Source of the DNA: Nostoc sp. C052
GTDB lineage: Bacteria > Cyanobacteriota > Cyanobacteriia > Cyanobacteriales > Nostocaceae
Assembly: GCF_013393905.1 (NCBI RefSeq)
Contig: NZ_CP040272.1
Location: 7,697,501 to 7,761,500, forward strand
Length of the DNA: 64,000 nucleotides
Reading direction: 5' to 3'
Made by a program: the position numbers and the translations under genes. The notes under the pieces are model-generated. The model was given only the letters and a program-made list of their open reading frames with translations. It ran no database searches and was not told the DNA's origin. Below, piece after piece: positions 52,073 to 60,887 of this stretch (positions within the stretch are counted from its first letter, which is position 1; every line of letters starts with the position of its first letter).

Positions 52073-53359
52073 GTGGGTGTGAAACTAGGAATACTGGGAT
52101 TAGGCACCGTGGGAACGGGAACAGTGCAGTTGTTGCAAGATAGTGCTGGGCGTCATCCATTGTTGCAAGAGATAGAAATTTATCGGGTGGGAGTGCGATC
52201 GCTAGATAAGCCCCGTGGAGTAGAATTGTCTACGGAAGTCTTAACTACAGATTTAGATTCTATTGTCAACGATCCAGCGGTAGATATAGTTGTCGAGGTG
52301 ATGGGCGGACTAGAGCCGGCGCGATCGCTCATTCTCAAAGCTTTAAGTAATGGCAAACACGTAGTTACAGCTAATAAAGCTGCGATCGCCCGCTTTGGGG
52401 CGGAAATTTTCACAACAGCCAATCAAGCCGGCGTTTACGTCATGCTAGAAGCTGCTGTGGGTGGTGGTATTCCGGTGATTCAACCCCTAAAGCAGTCTTT
52501 AAGCGTTAACCGCATTCACACTATCACAGGTATCGTTAACGGTACAACGAACTACATCCTGACGCGGATGCAAACAGAAGGCAGCAACTTCAGCGATGTC
52601 TTAGCTGATGCCCAGCGTTTGGGTTACGCTGAGGCTGACCCCACAGCTGATGTCGATGGTTTAGACGCAGGTGATAAAATTGCTATCCTGGCATCATTAG
52701 GCTTTGGTGGACGCATCAACTTACAAGATGTTTATACTGAAGGGATTCGGCAAGTCAGTAAGACAGATATTGCCTATGCTGAAAAATTGGGATTTGTGAT
52801 TAAATTATTAGCGATCGCTAAACGTGATACTCCCTCATCTCCCCTTTCTGTCAGAGTTCATCCTACTTTAGTGCCCAAAACCCACCCTTTGGCTAGCATC
52901 AACGGCGTTTACAACGCCATTCTTGTCGAAGGAGAACCCATCGGGCAAGTAATGTTTTTTGGCCCTGGTGCTGGTGCTGGTGCAACCGCCAGTGCCGTCA
53001 CATCAGATATTTTGAATTTAGTTGCTGTCCTTAAAACTAATACAGCAGTTGCAAATCCATTATTAGCTTGTGGACATCAAGAATATTGCCAAATTGCGCC
53101 GATGGCAGAATTGATAACTCGGTTTTATGCCCGTTTCCTTACCAATGACCAGCCTGGAGTTATCGGGAAATTAGGGACTTGCTTTGGTAATTATGGCGTT
53201 AGCTTAGAGTCAATTGTCCAAACTGGCTTTCAAGGGGAACTTGCAGAGATTGTGGTTGTTACTCATGATGTGCGGGAAGGCAATTTTAGGCAAGCTTTGG
53301 CAGAAATTCGGGATTTGTCAGCGATCGAAAGCATTCCTAGCTTACTACGTGTACTTTAA
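52073..53359 (+). CDS. hom: Homoserine dehydrogenase
   Basis: About 428 residues. It reduces aspartate semialdehyde to homoserine for threonine and methionine synthesis. NAD-binding GILGLGTVGTG at the start, HVVTANKAAIA near 105, the catalytic GIVNGTTNYILTRM near 163, the DVDGLDAGDKIAI helix near 205, and a C-terminal ACT domain (LTNDQPGVIGKLGTCFG) for feedback control. GTG 52073 gives MGVKLGILG and is preferred; TTG 52058 is in frame upstream. Neither has a strong ribosome site. It supplies methionine precursors used by MetK, though the genes are not linked as an operon. Confidence 0.95.
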   Translation: MGVKLGILGLGTVGTGTVQLLQDSAGRHPLLQEIEIYRVGVRSLDKPRGVELSTEVLTTDLDSIVNDPAVDIVVEVMGGLEPARSLILKALSNGKHVVTANKAAIARFGAEIFTTANQAGVYVMLEAAVGGGIPVIQPLKQSLSVNRIHTITGIVNGTTNYILTRMQTEGSNFSDVLADAQRLGYAEADPTADVDGLDAGDKIAILASLGFGGRINLQDVYTEGIRQVSKTDIAYAEKLGFVIKLLAIAKRDTPSSPLSVRVHPTLVPKTHPLASINGVYNAILVEGEPIGQVMFFGPGAGAGATASAVTSDILNLVAVLKTNTAVANPLLACGHQEYCQIAPMAELITRFYARFLTNDQPGVIGKLGTCFGNYGVSLESIVQTGFQGELAEIVVVTHDVREGNFRQALAEIRDLSAIESIPSLLRVL

Positions 53360-53518
53360 GATTAGTCGGGAGTGAAGCTCGTCAACTTGCTTTGCTCCAA
53401 TTTTTAATTACCCTGAAGGATTACAATCTCCATCTTATACAGACCAAGCTGCGAGTGAAACTTGGTTAACTAAGCAAGCTAAACTAAGAACAACCCTTAC
53501 TCCTGCAAAGGTAGTCTT

Positions 53519-54205
53519 ATGACCTCTGCAACTGACCCATCCACCGCCCTCACCCCGTTCCCCGACCATACGCAGCTACCAGAGTCAGATGGTACATTTG
53601 TGTTCGCGGAGCGTGCCGAAGGCAAAAATTGGCAAGAGCATCCCCAAAGCATTTTACTTACTGACTCGATTACACCTATCCTTAAAAAATTACATCCTGA
53701 AGGTGAATATTGTATAGGACAGGACTTAGGTATTTACTGGCGTTTGACAGATCCGCCAGAACGAGGCGCAGAAGCACCAGATTGGTTTTATGTAGGAAAT
53801 GTACCGCCCTTGCTCGATGGACAAACGCGGAGGTCTTATGTACTATGGCGAGAATTTATTGCCCCCTTAATTGCCTTAGAATTTGTTTCTGGGGATGGTA
53901 GTGAAGAACGAGACAAAACACCTTTTCAAGGGAAATTTTGGATTTATGAGCAAGTAATCCATCCGGCTTTTTATGGCATTTATGAAGTGAATAAAGCCAG
54001 TGTAGAAGTTTATAAATTAATTGGTGGACAATATCAGTTATTAGCAGCAAATGAACGCGGACATTATCCGATTACCCGCTTGGGAGTTGAGTTAGGTATT
54101 TGGCAAGGAGTTTATCAAAATGCGGAATTACCTTGGCTACGCTGGTGGGATTTGCAGGGTAATTTGTTGTTGACTGGTGATGAAAGAGCCGAGCGCTTCG
54201 CTTGA
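53519..54205 (+). CDS. Uma2 family (DUF820) putative endonuclease
   Basis: 228 residues. The Uma2 fold is a PD-(D/E)XK-type nuclease common in many copies in cyanobacteria. Visible here are YCIGQDLGIYW, EAPDWFYVGNVPP and LIALEFVSGDGSEER (the Glu strand), followed by WIYEQVIHPAFYGIYEV. Activity on DNA is a family prediction, not shown. AAAGG 8 bases before ATG 53519 supports the start. A 5'-truncated near copy lies at the right end of the window. Confidence 0.82.
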   Translation: MTSATDPSTALTPFPDHTQLPESDGTFVFAERAEGKNWQEHPQSILLTDSITPILKKLHPEGEYCIGQDLGIYWRLTDPPERGAEAPDWFYVGNVPPLLDGQTRRSYVLWREFIAPLIALEFVSGDGSEERDKTPFQGKFWIYEQVIHPAFYGIYEVNKASVEVYKLIGGQYQLLAANERGHYPITRLGVELGIWQGVYQNAELPWLRWWDLQGNLLLTGDERAERFA

Positions 54206-54215
54206 CTGCCCAATT

Positions 54216-54307
54216 GCGATCGCTTGGCGTTGAACCAGAGGTTTAATATTTATGGACTGTGGGTTACAGGTGCGTAGACGCGTAGTACCTTGTCGTTAGA
54301 CATTGCT
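54216..54307. repeat. Module-boundary repeat, copy R1
   Basis: GCGATCGCTTGGCGTTGAAC near the start, then GTGCGTAGACGCGTAGTACC and TTGTCGTTAGACATTGCT. Related copies are at 58536-58581, 60144-60220 and 61023-61060. Confidence 0.6.
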
Positions 54308-54514
54308 GTGACTTTACCAGAGGCGATCGCGCCAATTTGTGATTTGCCTGGGGAAGGTAAACAAGTAATAGACTAGGTACGTAGAGGCGCGAATTTTTGC
54401 GCCTTTATGATTTGTGGAGATAGTAGGATTGAAGTACACCAGTTAAACAGCAGCATTTGCTGATGTAGTACCACTAAACATCAACAATAACATTAATAAT
54501 AAGGAGTAAGCGCC

Positions 54515-55669
54515 GTGGTAAATTTGAATAATTATAACGCAGAATTAGCTGATGAAGAAACTTTAGATGAAGAAGACAATGATGAAGAACAATATGAAAA
54601 AGTAACTTTTCAATACGACCCAGAAAAAATCAATATCGCTACAAGGGAGCCAACCATTGAGCAATTACTCAGAAGAATTGACGAAGAAGCCCTTGATTTA
54701 GCACCTGATTTTCAACGACAAGCCAATATATGGACTTTAGAAGCAAAAAGTAAATTAATTGAATCTATTTTGATTAGAATACCATTACCTGCTTTTTATA
54801 TTGATGCTACAAATGAAGAGACAGATGAAGATAAATGGGTAGTTGTAGATGGATTACAAAGATTGTCAGCCTTAAAGCAATTTGTAATTGATAAAAGTGA
54901 TAAGAGACTTAAATTAGTTGGATTAGAATATCTAAAAGACTTAAATAACAAAAATTATGATGAATTAGAACGAAGATATCAACGTCGTATTTTAGAAACT
55001 CAAGTTACAGTATATTTAATTGAAAAAGGTACGCCTTTGGAAGTCAAATATAATATATTTAAACGTATTAATACGGGAGGTGTACCTCTTTCCAATCAAG
55101 AATTGCGTCATGCTTTGAATCCTGGGCCAGCTATAAAATTGGTGGCAAAACTAGCTTCTTTCTCAGAGTTTAAACGTGTTGTTAATCTCAGTGACTCAAA
55201 GAAAAAAAGAATGGATGATAGAGAGTTTGTACTAGGATTTCTTGCTTTTTATCTAATTTCTTATAAAGAATATCAAGAGGAAACTCGAGATTCTTTCCTT
55301 AGTAAAGCTTTGTCGAAAATAAATAGTCTTTCCAATGAGGAAATAATCAAAATAGAAGAAAATTTCAAAAAAGCGATGATTGCAGCTTTTGATATTTTTA
55401 ATAATAACGCTTTTCGTAAAATTTCTAATAAAAACAAAAGAAAGTTTCCGCTTAACAAATCTTTATTTGAAGTTTGGTCTGTAAATCTTGGAAGACTAAA
55501 TATAGAAAATATTCAAATTTTAAAAGATAGAAAACGAAAGCTCATTGATACTTTTGTTAGATATGTAGATAACGATGCAGACTTTCTAGTATCAATCTCT
55601 CAAGTAAAAAATAAAATTGAGCATAGATTTGAAACTGTAGAGAAAATTATCCAAGAAGTATTATTATGA
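54515..55669 (+). CDS. DUF262 (ParB/GmrS-like) domain protein
   Basis: 384 residues. After an acidic start come the DUF262 signatures APDFQRQANIWTLEAKSKLI, IPLPAFYIDA and VVVDGLQRLSALKQF (the 'DGxQRL' motif), then NIFKRINTGGVPLSNQELRH. DUF262 is the ParB/sulfiredoxin-like domain of GmrSD-type modification-dependent restriction systems and of several defence operons, where it binds or hydrolyses nucleotides. The GTG start has AAGGAG 9 bases upstream. Its stop overlaps the next start by 4 bases (ATGA). The DNA is clearly AT-richer than the hom or petH genes, suggesting acquisition. No HNH motif was seen in the C-terminal half. Confidence 0.85.
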   Translation: MVNLNNYNAELADEETLDEEDNDEEQYEKVTFQYDPEKINIATREPTIEQLLRRIDEEALDLAPDFQRQANIWTLEAKSKLIESILIRIPLPAFYIDATNEETDEDKWVVVDGLQRLSALKQFVIDKSDKRLKLVGLEYLKDLNNKNYDELERRYQRRILETQVTVYLIEKGTPLEVKYNIFKRINTGGVPLSNQELRHALNPGPAIKLVAKLASFSEFKRVVNLSDSKKKRMDDREFVLGFLAFYLISYKEYQEETRDSFLSKALSKINSLSNEEIIKIEENFKKAMIAAFDIFNNNAFRKISNKNKRKFPLNKSLFEVWSVNLGRLNIENIQILKDRKRKLIDTFVRYVDNDADFLVSISQVKNKIEHRFETVEKIIQEVLL

Positions 55670-56796
55670 TTAATTTCATTAATTCTCTAAAACTGACCAA
55701 TTACAAAGCCTTTGAAAATCAGTTAATCGAATTTAAGCCACTAACTTTACTTTCTGGTCTAAATAGTACGGGAAAATCTTCTGTCTTACAATCGCTACTT
55801 TTGCTGCGTCAATCTTATCAACAAGAATTATTGCCAAATGTCGGTTTAGCATTGAATGGTGAATTAGTACACATTGGTACTGCTCAAGATGCATTTTGCG
55901 AAAGAGCCAAAGAGGATTATCTTGGTTTCGAGATTATTTGGAATGATAGAAAAAAAGGGATTTGGCGTTTTAGCTATGACCAAATTAAGACAGGTGCAGA
56001 TGTTTTAAATAATTTAGATTCTAAATTACCAATTGAGAATGTCTATAAATTAAGTCCTTTCAATAGAAGATTTCACTATTTACAGGCTGAACGTCTCGGG
56101 CCACGAACATCTTATGATATGTCAGATTATCAAGCAAGGCGACTAGGACAGTTAGGTAGTAAGGGTGAATATACTGCACATTTTTTAGCAATTAATCAAG
56201 ATAAAGATGTTCTTCAAACTAAACTAAGACATCCGATGGCAAAATCTAACACTCTTAGCAGCCAGGTTGAAGGATGGATGAGAGAAGTTAGTCCTGGTAC
56301 AAGAATTAAAATTAACTCTAATTCAGATATAGGTTTGATGAGTTTACAATATTTTTATGGGGATAGTAACCCCTATCGTACTACTAATGTCGGATTTGGG
56401 ATTAGTTACACATTACCGATTATCGTAGCAGTTTTATCATCTTCTCCGGGTACACTAATTATAATTGAAAATCCAGAGGCACATCTACATCCTAAAGGAC
56501 AAGTCAAGATGGGTGAATTATTATCGCTTGCAGCTAGTTGTGGAATTCAAATAGTAATAGAAACTCATAGTGATCATGTTTTAAATGGTATTCGTCTTGC
56601 TGTTCATGGAGGCAAAATTAAGCCTGATGATGTTCAGCTACATTATTTTCAGCGACAAGAAAAAGGAGGACAAACTGTTACAGAAGTAGTATCTCCACAT
56701 ATTGATCGTAATGGCAGAATTGATCGATGGCCTAATGGATTCTTTGATGAGTGGGAAAAAAGCTTGGATGTTTTGTTAGAACCTGCTGGAGAGTAG
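55666..56796 (+). CDS. AAA ATPase with DUF3696 C-terminus
   Basis: 376 residues of SMC/RecF-type ATPase. Walker A is GLNSTGKSSVLQS near 31-43, the signature-like VGFGISYTLPIIVAVLS precedes Walker B LIIIENPEAHLHP near 265, and ETHSDHVLNGIRLAV near 302 is the His-switch of the OLD/DUF3696 group. Unlike OLD nucleases there is no TOPRIM domain. It overlaps the DUF262 gene by 4 bases and is followed after 3 bases by the third gene, so the three are one translation unit. Probably the regulatory or sensing ATPase of the set. Confidence 0.87.
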   Translation: MINFINSLKLTNYKAFENQLIEFKPLTLLSGLNSTGKSSVLQSLLLLRQSYQQELLPNVGLALNGELVHIGTAQDAFCERAKEDYLGFEIIWNDRKKGIWRFSYDQIKTGADVLNNLDSKLPIENVYKLSPFNRRFHYLQAERLGPRTSYDMSDYQARRLGQLGSKGEYTAHFLAINQDKDVLQTKLRHPMAKSNTLSSQVEGWMREVSPGTRIKINSNSDIGLMSLQYFYGDSNPYRTTNVGFGISYTLPIIVAVLSSSPGTLIIIENPEAHLHPKGQVKMGELLSLAASCGIQIVIETHSDHVLNGIRLAVHGGKIKPDDVQLHYFQRQEKGGQTVTEVVSPHIDRNGRIDRWPNGFFDEWEKSLDVLLEPAGE

Positions 56797-56799
56797 ATT

Positions 56800-57753
56800 G
56801 TGGAGATTGACCTAGTTTTAAATGAACTTTCTCTGCAAAATCCTACCTCTGATAAGCAAACAGCGCGACAATGGATGTCGAACTTCATTAACACTATAAA
56901 GGCAGTCAAAGCTCAGGGAGTGAAAGTCTATCTTCGCACTAAAGATAACTTTCATACAACTATACTTGCACCTGACTATCCTTTACGTCGTTGGCTTAAT
57001 GATAGGGAAGTAGATCAAGTTGAACAAGGTTTTATTAGAAATTTAGCAACAGGAAGTCCTTTCTCAACTAATATTGCAAATTCAGATATTCAAGAGATTG
57101 AAAATAATGCTGGCTTGTCTGAATTTTGGCATCAGGGAGAAGCTGCAATTGGACTTGGTATTGCTTATATGCTTGATGCGATCGCAGTTAGTTTGCTTTT
57201 TGAAGAATGCTGGGATTTAAACCACCTAGAACTCGCAGCCAGACGAATGGATGAAGATGGAGAGGTAATTGATTACGTTGTAGAGATTATCCATGTTAGT
57301 CGTAGCAATCATGTGCAGGAACACGCAGAATGGATACAAAAACGTATTCGTACCGGAGTTATTGACGGTGAGGATCTTTGGAATCGGAGAGAGGAATTAT
57401 TTCCCAATCTGGAGTTTTGCGAAAACGTCAGCAAACAGATCCAAAACCTTTATTGTAGAACTCCAATGTTCAGGCAGGTTGTAAACAAGTTGTTTGAACT
57501 AGAAAACTACTGTAAAACTTGGACAGATGGAGCTTGTGATTTAGACCTGATTCCTAGCAAAGCAACTCCAGAAAGTGACTCTAGACTTCAAAAATTAAAG
57601 CCGAAACTAACCTTTAAGTGTCCTGATGATGTACATCGTATCTTCAGTTTGCACTTAAGAATGACTGGTGCAGGGGCTTGGCGGCTTCATTTTTCTGAAG
57701 AATTAGGGCCAGATAAAATTATCATTGGGTACATCGGGCCAAAAATCCAATAA
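56800..57753 (+). CDS. Unknown third component of the DUF262-ATPase operon
   Basis: 317 residues from GTG 56800. No enzyme motif is recognised with certainty. The N-terminal half is helical (ARQWMSNFINTIKAVKAQGV), the middle has GEAAIGLGIAYMLDAIAVSL, and the end (FSLHLRMTGAGAWRLHF...IIIGYIG) has the strand pattern of RelE/ParE-like RNase folds, by eye only. It follows the ATPase after 3 bases, so it should act with it, plausibly as effector. Six or more cysteines are scattered without a metal-site pattern. Confidence 0.75.
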   Translation: MEIDLVLNELSLQNPTSDKQTARQWMSNFINTIKAVKAQGVKVYLRTKDNFHTTILAPDYPLRRWLNDREVDQVEQGFIRNLATGSPFSTNIANSDIQEIENNAGLSEFWHQGEAAIGLGIAYMLDAIAVSLLFEECWDLNHLELAARRMDEDGEVIDYVVEIIHVSRSNHVQEHAEWIQKRIRTGVIDGEDLWNRREELFPNLEFCENVSKQIQNLYCRTPMFRQVVNKLFELENYCKTWTDGACDLDLIPSKATPESDSRLQKLKPKLTFKCPDDVHRIFSLHLRMTGAGAWRLHFSEELGPDKIIIGYIGPKIQ

Positions 57754-57863
57754 TCTTAAAGCTTAATTATAAAAAGCGATCGCTTAGGCTTCTCTTTGCA
57801 TCTACACTTGCTAAACTAATTTCAAATCTTGAATAAAAGAAGCGAAAAAACAACCATAGAATT

Positions 57864-58118
57864 ATGGCTCAAATCTTAGTTGAAAATTTAGATCCTATTA
57901 TTCTACAAAAGCTAGAAACTCTTGCCAAACAACACGGTAGGTCTTTGCAAGAAGAACTAAAACAGATCCTACAACAAGCGGCTGAAAAAGCGACATACCA
58001 TCACACTGGCGGCGACATGGAAAGAACCAGAGAAGCTGTGGCACGCGCTCAAGTTAGATATACAGGAAAAATTTTCAGTGATAGTACTGAACTCATTCGC
58101 GAAGATAGAGAACGGTGA
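57864..58118 (+). CDS. FitA/VapB-like antitoxin (ribbon-helix-helix)
   Basis: 84 residues. The N-terminal ILVENLDPIILQKLETLAKQ then HGRSLQEELKQILQQA is the FitA/StbC ribbon-helix-helix pattern that binds its own promoter; the C-terminal half would wrap the toxin. Its stop overlaps the toxin's GTG by 4 bases, the normal arrangement of type II toxin-antitoxin pairs. The toxin reading frame behind it is broken. Confidence 0.82.
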   Translation: MAQILVENLDPIILQKLETLAKQHGRSLQEELKQILQQAAEKATYHHTGGDMERTREAVARAQVRYTGKIFSDSTELIREDRER

Positions 58119-58532
58119 GTCAGTATGTTTTAGATGCTAGCATTGCGATCAAGTGGTTCATCCCTGAAGTCTACTCTCATGCAGCTAGGCGTTTATTAAC
58201 AAAATCATACTTTCTTAGTTCCAGATTTTTTCTTCGCAGAGGTGGGAAACGTCTTATGGAAACGAGTCTGTCGCGGTGAAGACACTGCTGAAAATGCAAG
58301 ACAAACACTAACAGATTTAAATGCAGTTCCTCTAGAGGTGTACTTATCTCAGCCGTTAATGCCACTTGCTTTAGATATTGCCCTCCAAACAGATCGCGCA
58401 GTGTATGACAGTTTATACTTAACCCTTGCTATTACTCAACAATGCCAGATGGTAACAGCAGACGAAAAATTTTACAACGCTCTTAAAACCAGTAGCTATG
58501 CAAATCATCTTCTGTGGGTGGAGAATATTTAG
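58115..58532 (+). pseudogene. PIN-domain toxin (VapC-like), frameshifted
   Basis: GTG 58115 begins SQYVLDASIAIKWFIPE, the first strand with catalytic Asp. That frame reaches a stop after about 53 codons, at 58276. The rest of the protein (PDFFFAEVGNVLWKR, DRAVYDSLYLTLAI, MVTADEKFY) continues in the next frame to 58532, so about one base is extra, or two are lost, near 58195-58206 (TTAACAAAATCATAC). All four PIN acidic positions are still present across the two frames. Read as one protein it would be a site-specific RNase. Sequencing error or programmed frameshift is possible. Confidence 0.78.
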
Positions 58533-58535
58533 ATA

Positions 58536-58581
58536 GCGATCGCTTGAGTTTTAGAGAAAATTAATCGCTCGGTGTTGAACC
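58536..58581. repeat. Module-boundary repeat, copy R2
   Basis: GCGATCGCTTGAGTTTTAGA, then CTCGGTGTTGAACCGG. Identical in its first 25 bases to 60144 onward. Confidence 0.65.
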
Positions 58582-58723
58582 GGAAGCCTAAGTCTTTGGC
58601 TGATTGGGATGAGAAAAACACCTGTTGATTTGTACCGTATGGGAAATGCGACTTCTTCGAGAATAGATAATATTAGTTTGCTACTTGTGATATGTAGGGG
58701 TGCAAAAAGCACCCCAGTATGAA

Positions 58724-59002
58724 TTATTGCGTCAAAATCTGACGGGTTAAAATACTCATGACTTCATTGGAATTATCTGTTGGTAGTAGTGGACTCCAAT
58801 CACCTACATTTGCATAGCCCAAAACATGCAACAAGTGAATTGTGCTGGTAACAGCTTTGGGTGAACCAATTAATAAATGTTTAATCCGTTCTCTTCTGGG
58901 TGATGAGTCTTGGAAAGATGAATGGAAACGAGATACGTCGCTGCCTTGTGTGCTGAGAAACTGGGCTGGTTGTGAATTGGCGAACTTTTTTGATTGTGCC
59001 AT
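58724..59002 (-). CDS. Conserved small cyanobacterial protein
   Basis: 92 residues, soluble. The C-terminal half TSTIHLLHVLGYANVGDWSP, then LLPTDNSNEVMSILTRQI, has the look of a conserved block; the N-terminal half is Ser/Gln-rich and probably disordered. Function unknown. A GGGGTGC...GCACCCC hairpin at 58697-58715 lies just after the stop and could end the transcript, although there is no T-run. Confidence 0.6.
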   Translation of the reverse strand: MAQSKKFANSQPAQFLSTQGSDVSRFHSSFQDSSPRRERIKHLLIGSPKAVTSTIHLLHVLGYANVGDWSPLLPTDNSNEVMSILTRQILTQ

Positions 59003-59217
59003 GATAATATTTGACTCCGATTTTGGTGACTCCGATTTTGGGGTTAAAAGAAGGCGATCGCAGACTCTTGCGCGAGGGCGATCGCCTTTCTTATGTCTCT
59101 ATAATAAAGTATATTTTTATACCTGTAAATATGTTTTCTCAATATTTTTACATAGATTCACCATGAGGAATCAGGGCGATCGCAGGGAATCTTCTTCAGC
59201 GAAGCGAGATAAAGGCG

Positions 59218-59510
59218 CGTTTGTTGAATTCGGGCAGTTGTTTATTGAATTCGGGCGATTGTTTCTTGAATTCGGGCAGTCGTTTGTTGAATTCGGGCAG
59301 TCGTTTCTTGAATTCGGGCAGTCGTTTGTTGAATTCGGGCAGTTGTTTATTGAATTCGGGCGATCGTTTCTTGAATTCGGGCAGTCGTTTCTTGAATTCG
59401 GGCGATCGTTTCTTGAATTCGGGTGATTGTTTCTTGAATTCGGGTGATTGTTTCTTGAATTCAGGCGATCGTTTCTTGAATTCGGGCGATCGTTTCTTGG
59501 ATTCGGATAA
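59218..59510. repeat. 21-bp minisatellite, 14 units
   Basis: Fourteen units of the type CGTTTCTTGAATTCGGGCAG plus one base, with an EcoRI site (GAATTC) in nearly every unit. Variation is confined to a few positions (GTTTATT/GTTTGTT, GCAG/GCGA/GTGA). All frames stay open because 21 is a multiple of 3, giving false heptapeptide frames on both strands (e.g. LEFGQSF, NSRNDRP). No ribosome site fits a gene. Confidence 0.85.
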
Positions 59511-59680
59511 GCGTCAATAAATTCACGCAATAAATAAAATATTTTTTGTACTAAATATTTTAAACAATACTGAATATTGCGGGTGCTAATCACCCCGATT
59601 TTGTTTATCTTAATGGTGTAGAGACAAGGATAGAAGTCAGTTTTTATCCTAGTGCATGATTAACAAAAGGAAGGTTATTT

Positions 59681-60043
59681 ATGTCACGTCCAAAACGTGG
59701 GTCTAAAGTACTTGATAGGGCACAGCGTCGGATTGCGGCTTTGAAATCGATTAGTTCCACCTTAGATTTAGGTAATGGAGTCACTATTGACACTTTTGCC
59801 GCCGCCATCAAAAAAACACAGGAGAAATTGGAAGTTTATAACTCCAGCCTCTCCACCGTGGATTTAACTCAGGGAGCTTTAGAATTAGCCGAAAAATCGC
59901 TGATGGAACTAACAGAACATGTCTTAGTCAGCGTAGCTGCAAAGTATGGCAAGAATAGCGATGAATACAAAATGGCAGGGGGCGTTCGTCGTAGCGAACG
60001 CAAGCGTCCAGTGCGGAAGCCTAAGCAAGAGGTTGTTATTTGA
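59681..60043 (+). CDS. Conserved hypothetical protein
   Basis: 120 residues, soluble and basic at both ends. MSRPKRGSKVLDRAQRRIAA is followed by helices (TQEKLEVYNSSLSTVDL, ALELAEKSLMELTEHVLVS) and a basic tail GGVRRSERKRPVRKPKQ. It suggests a small nucleic-acid or ribosome-associated protein, but there is no proof. GGAAGG 7 bases before ATG 59681 is a strong ribosome site. A hairpin terminator follows. Confidence 0.72.
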   Translation: MSRPKRGSKVLDRAQRRIAALKSISSTLDLGNGVTIDTFAAAIKKTQEKLEVYNSSLSTVDLTQGALELAEKSLMELTEHVLVSVAAKYGKNSDEYKMAGGVRRSERKRPVRKPKQEVVI

Positions 60044-60073
60044 TAAAGACAATAGATTTGGGTTTTTTAACAC

Positions 60074-60096
60074 TCTCCCGATTTTAATTCGGGAGA
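60074..60096 (+). terminator. Hairpin after the 120-residue gene
   Basis: TCTCCCGA pairs with TCGGGAGA across TTTTAAT, 31 bases after the stop, followed by TTCTT. Moderate T-run. Confidence 0.55.
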
Positions 60097-60143
60097 TTCT
60101 TGGTTAGGTGGTGAACCAATAGAAAAAAGATAACATTTAAATA

Positions 60144-60220
60144 GCGATCGCTTGAGTTTTAGAGAAATATGGCGTAGACGCATAGCAGGTTGTCGTCAGA
60201 CATGGCTCGGCGTTGAAACT
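60144..60220. repeat. Module-boundary repeat, copy R3
   Basis: The most complete copy: GCGATCGCTTGAGTTTTAGA, GGCGTAGACGCATAGCAGG, TTGTCGTCAGACATGGCTCG and GCGTTGAAAC. It joins the halves seen separately in R1 and R2. Confidence 0.65.
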
Positions 60221-60254
60221 TTATCTAATATTGTCATGAAAGAAGTATTTTAAT

Positions 60255-60887
60255 ATGCTAGTCCAGTCAACACCCGCAGAACAAAGAACAGTACTACATA
60301 ACATTAGCTGGGAAACCTTTGAAGCCTTGCTAAAAGACACAGGTGAGGATAGAGACTCTCGGTTTGCTTATGATGGCGGTACTTTAGAAATCATGACACC
60401 ACTTTTTGAACACGAAAATCCCAAAATTCAATTTGACCGCTTGATATTTGCTTTGACTGAAGAAATAGGAAGAGAAATTAAAAGTGCTGGTTCTACAACA
60501 TTGAAGCGCAAATTAGCAAAAAAAGGGATAGAGCCAGATAACTGCTACTATATACAAAATGAACCAAAAGTTAGAGGGAAGAAAAGTCTAAATTTAGAAA
60601 CAGATCCACCACCTGATTTAGCAATTGAGATTGATATTACTAATAGTTCAATTAATAAATTTAATATTTACGCAGCGTTAACTATAAATGAACTTTGGCG
60701 ATATGATGGGCAAAATTTGAAATTTTATCAGTTGCAAGCAGGGCAATATGTTGAGTGTAAATCTAGCATCGCTTTTCCTCTGATTTCAGTGAATGAGATG
60801 AGTAAATTTATTCAGCAAAGTCAAAGCATGGGTGAGGTTGCTTTGTTGAAATCTTTTCGTATTTGGGTTAGAGAAAAATTAGCATAG
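60255..60887 (+). CDS. Uma2 family (DUF820) putative endonuclease
   Basis: 210 residues, a second Uma2 protein not closely similar to the one at 53519. Motifs: SWETFEALLKDTGEDRDSR, AYDGGTLEIMTPLFEHE, then the nuclease-type PPPDLAIEIDITNSS (Asp and Glu) and YAALTINELWRYDG. The usual second-site Lys is replaced by Asp-Ile-Thr, as in much of this family. ATG 60255 has GAAAGAAG about 9 bases upstream. Confidence 0.85.
   Translation: MLVQSTPAEQRTVLHNISWETFEALLKDTGEDRDSRFAYDGGTLEIMTPLFEHENPKIQFDRLIFALTEEIGREIKSAGSTTLKRKLAKKGIEPDNCYYIQNEPKVRGKKSLNLETDPPPDLAIEIDITNSSINKFNIYAALTINELWRYDGQNLKFYQLQAGQYVECKSSIAFPLISVNEMSKFIQQSQSMGEVALLKSFRIWVREKLA

Noticed and set aside
54515..57753. Calling the operon a GmrSD type IV restriction system
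   Set aside because: Only the DUF262 half is present; no DUF1524/HNH motif was seen, and the ATPase is not part of GmrSD.
58842..59593. Frames of 99-194 codons over the minisatellite, both strands
   Set aside because: The frames stay open only because the unit is 21 bp; peptides are plain unit translations, and one frame overlaps the better-supported 92-residue gene.
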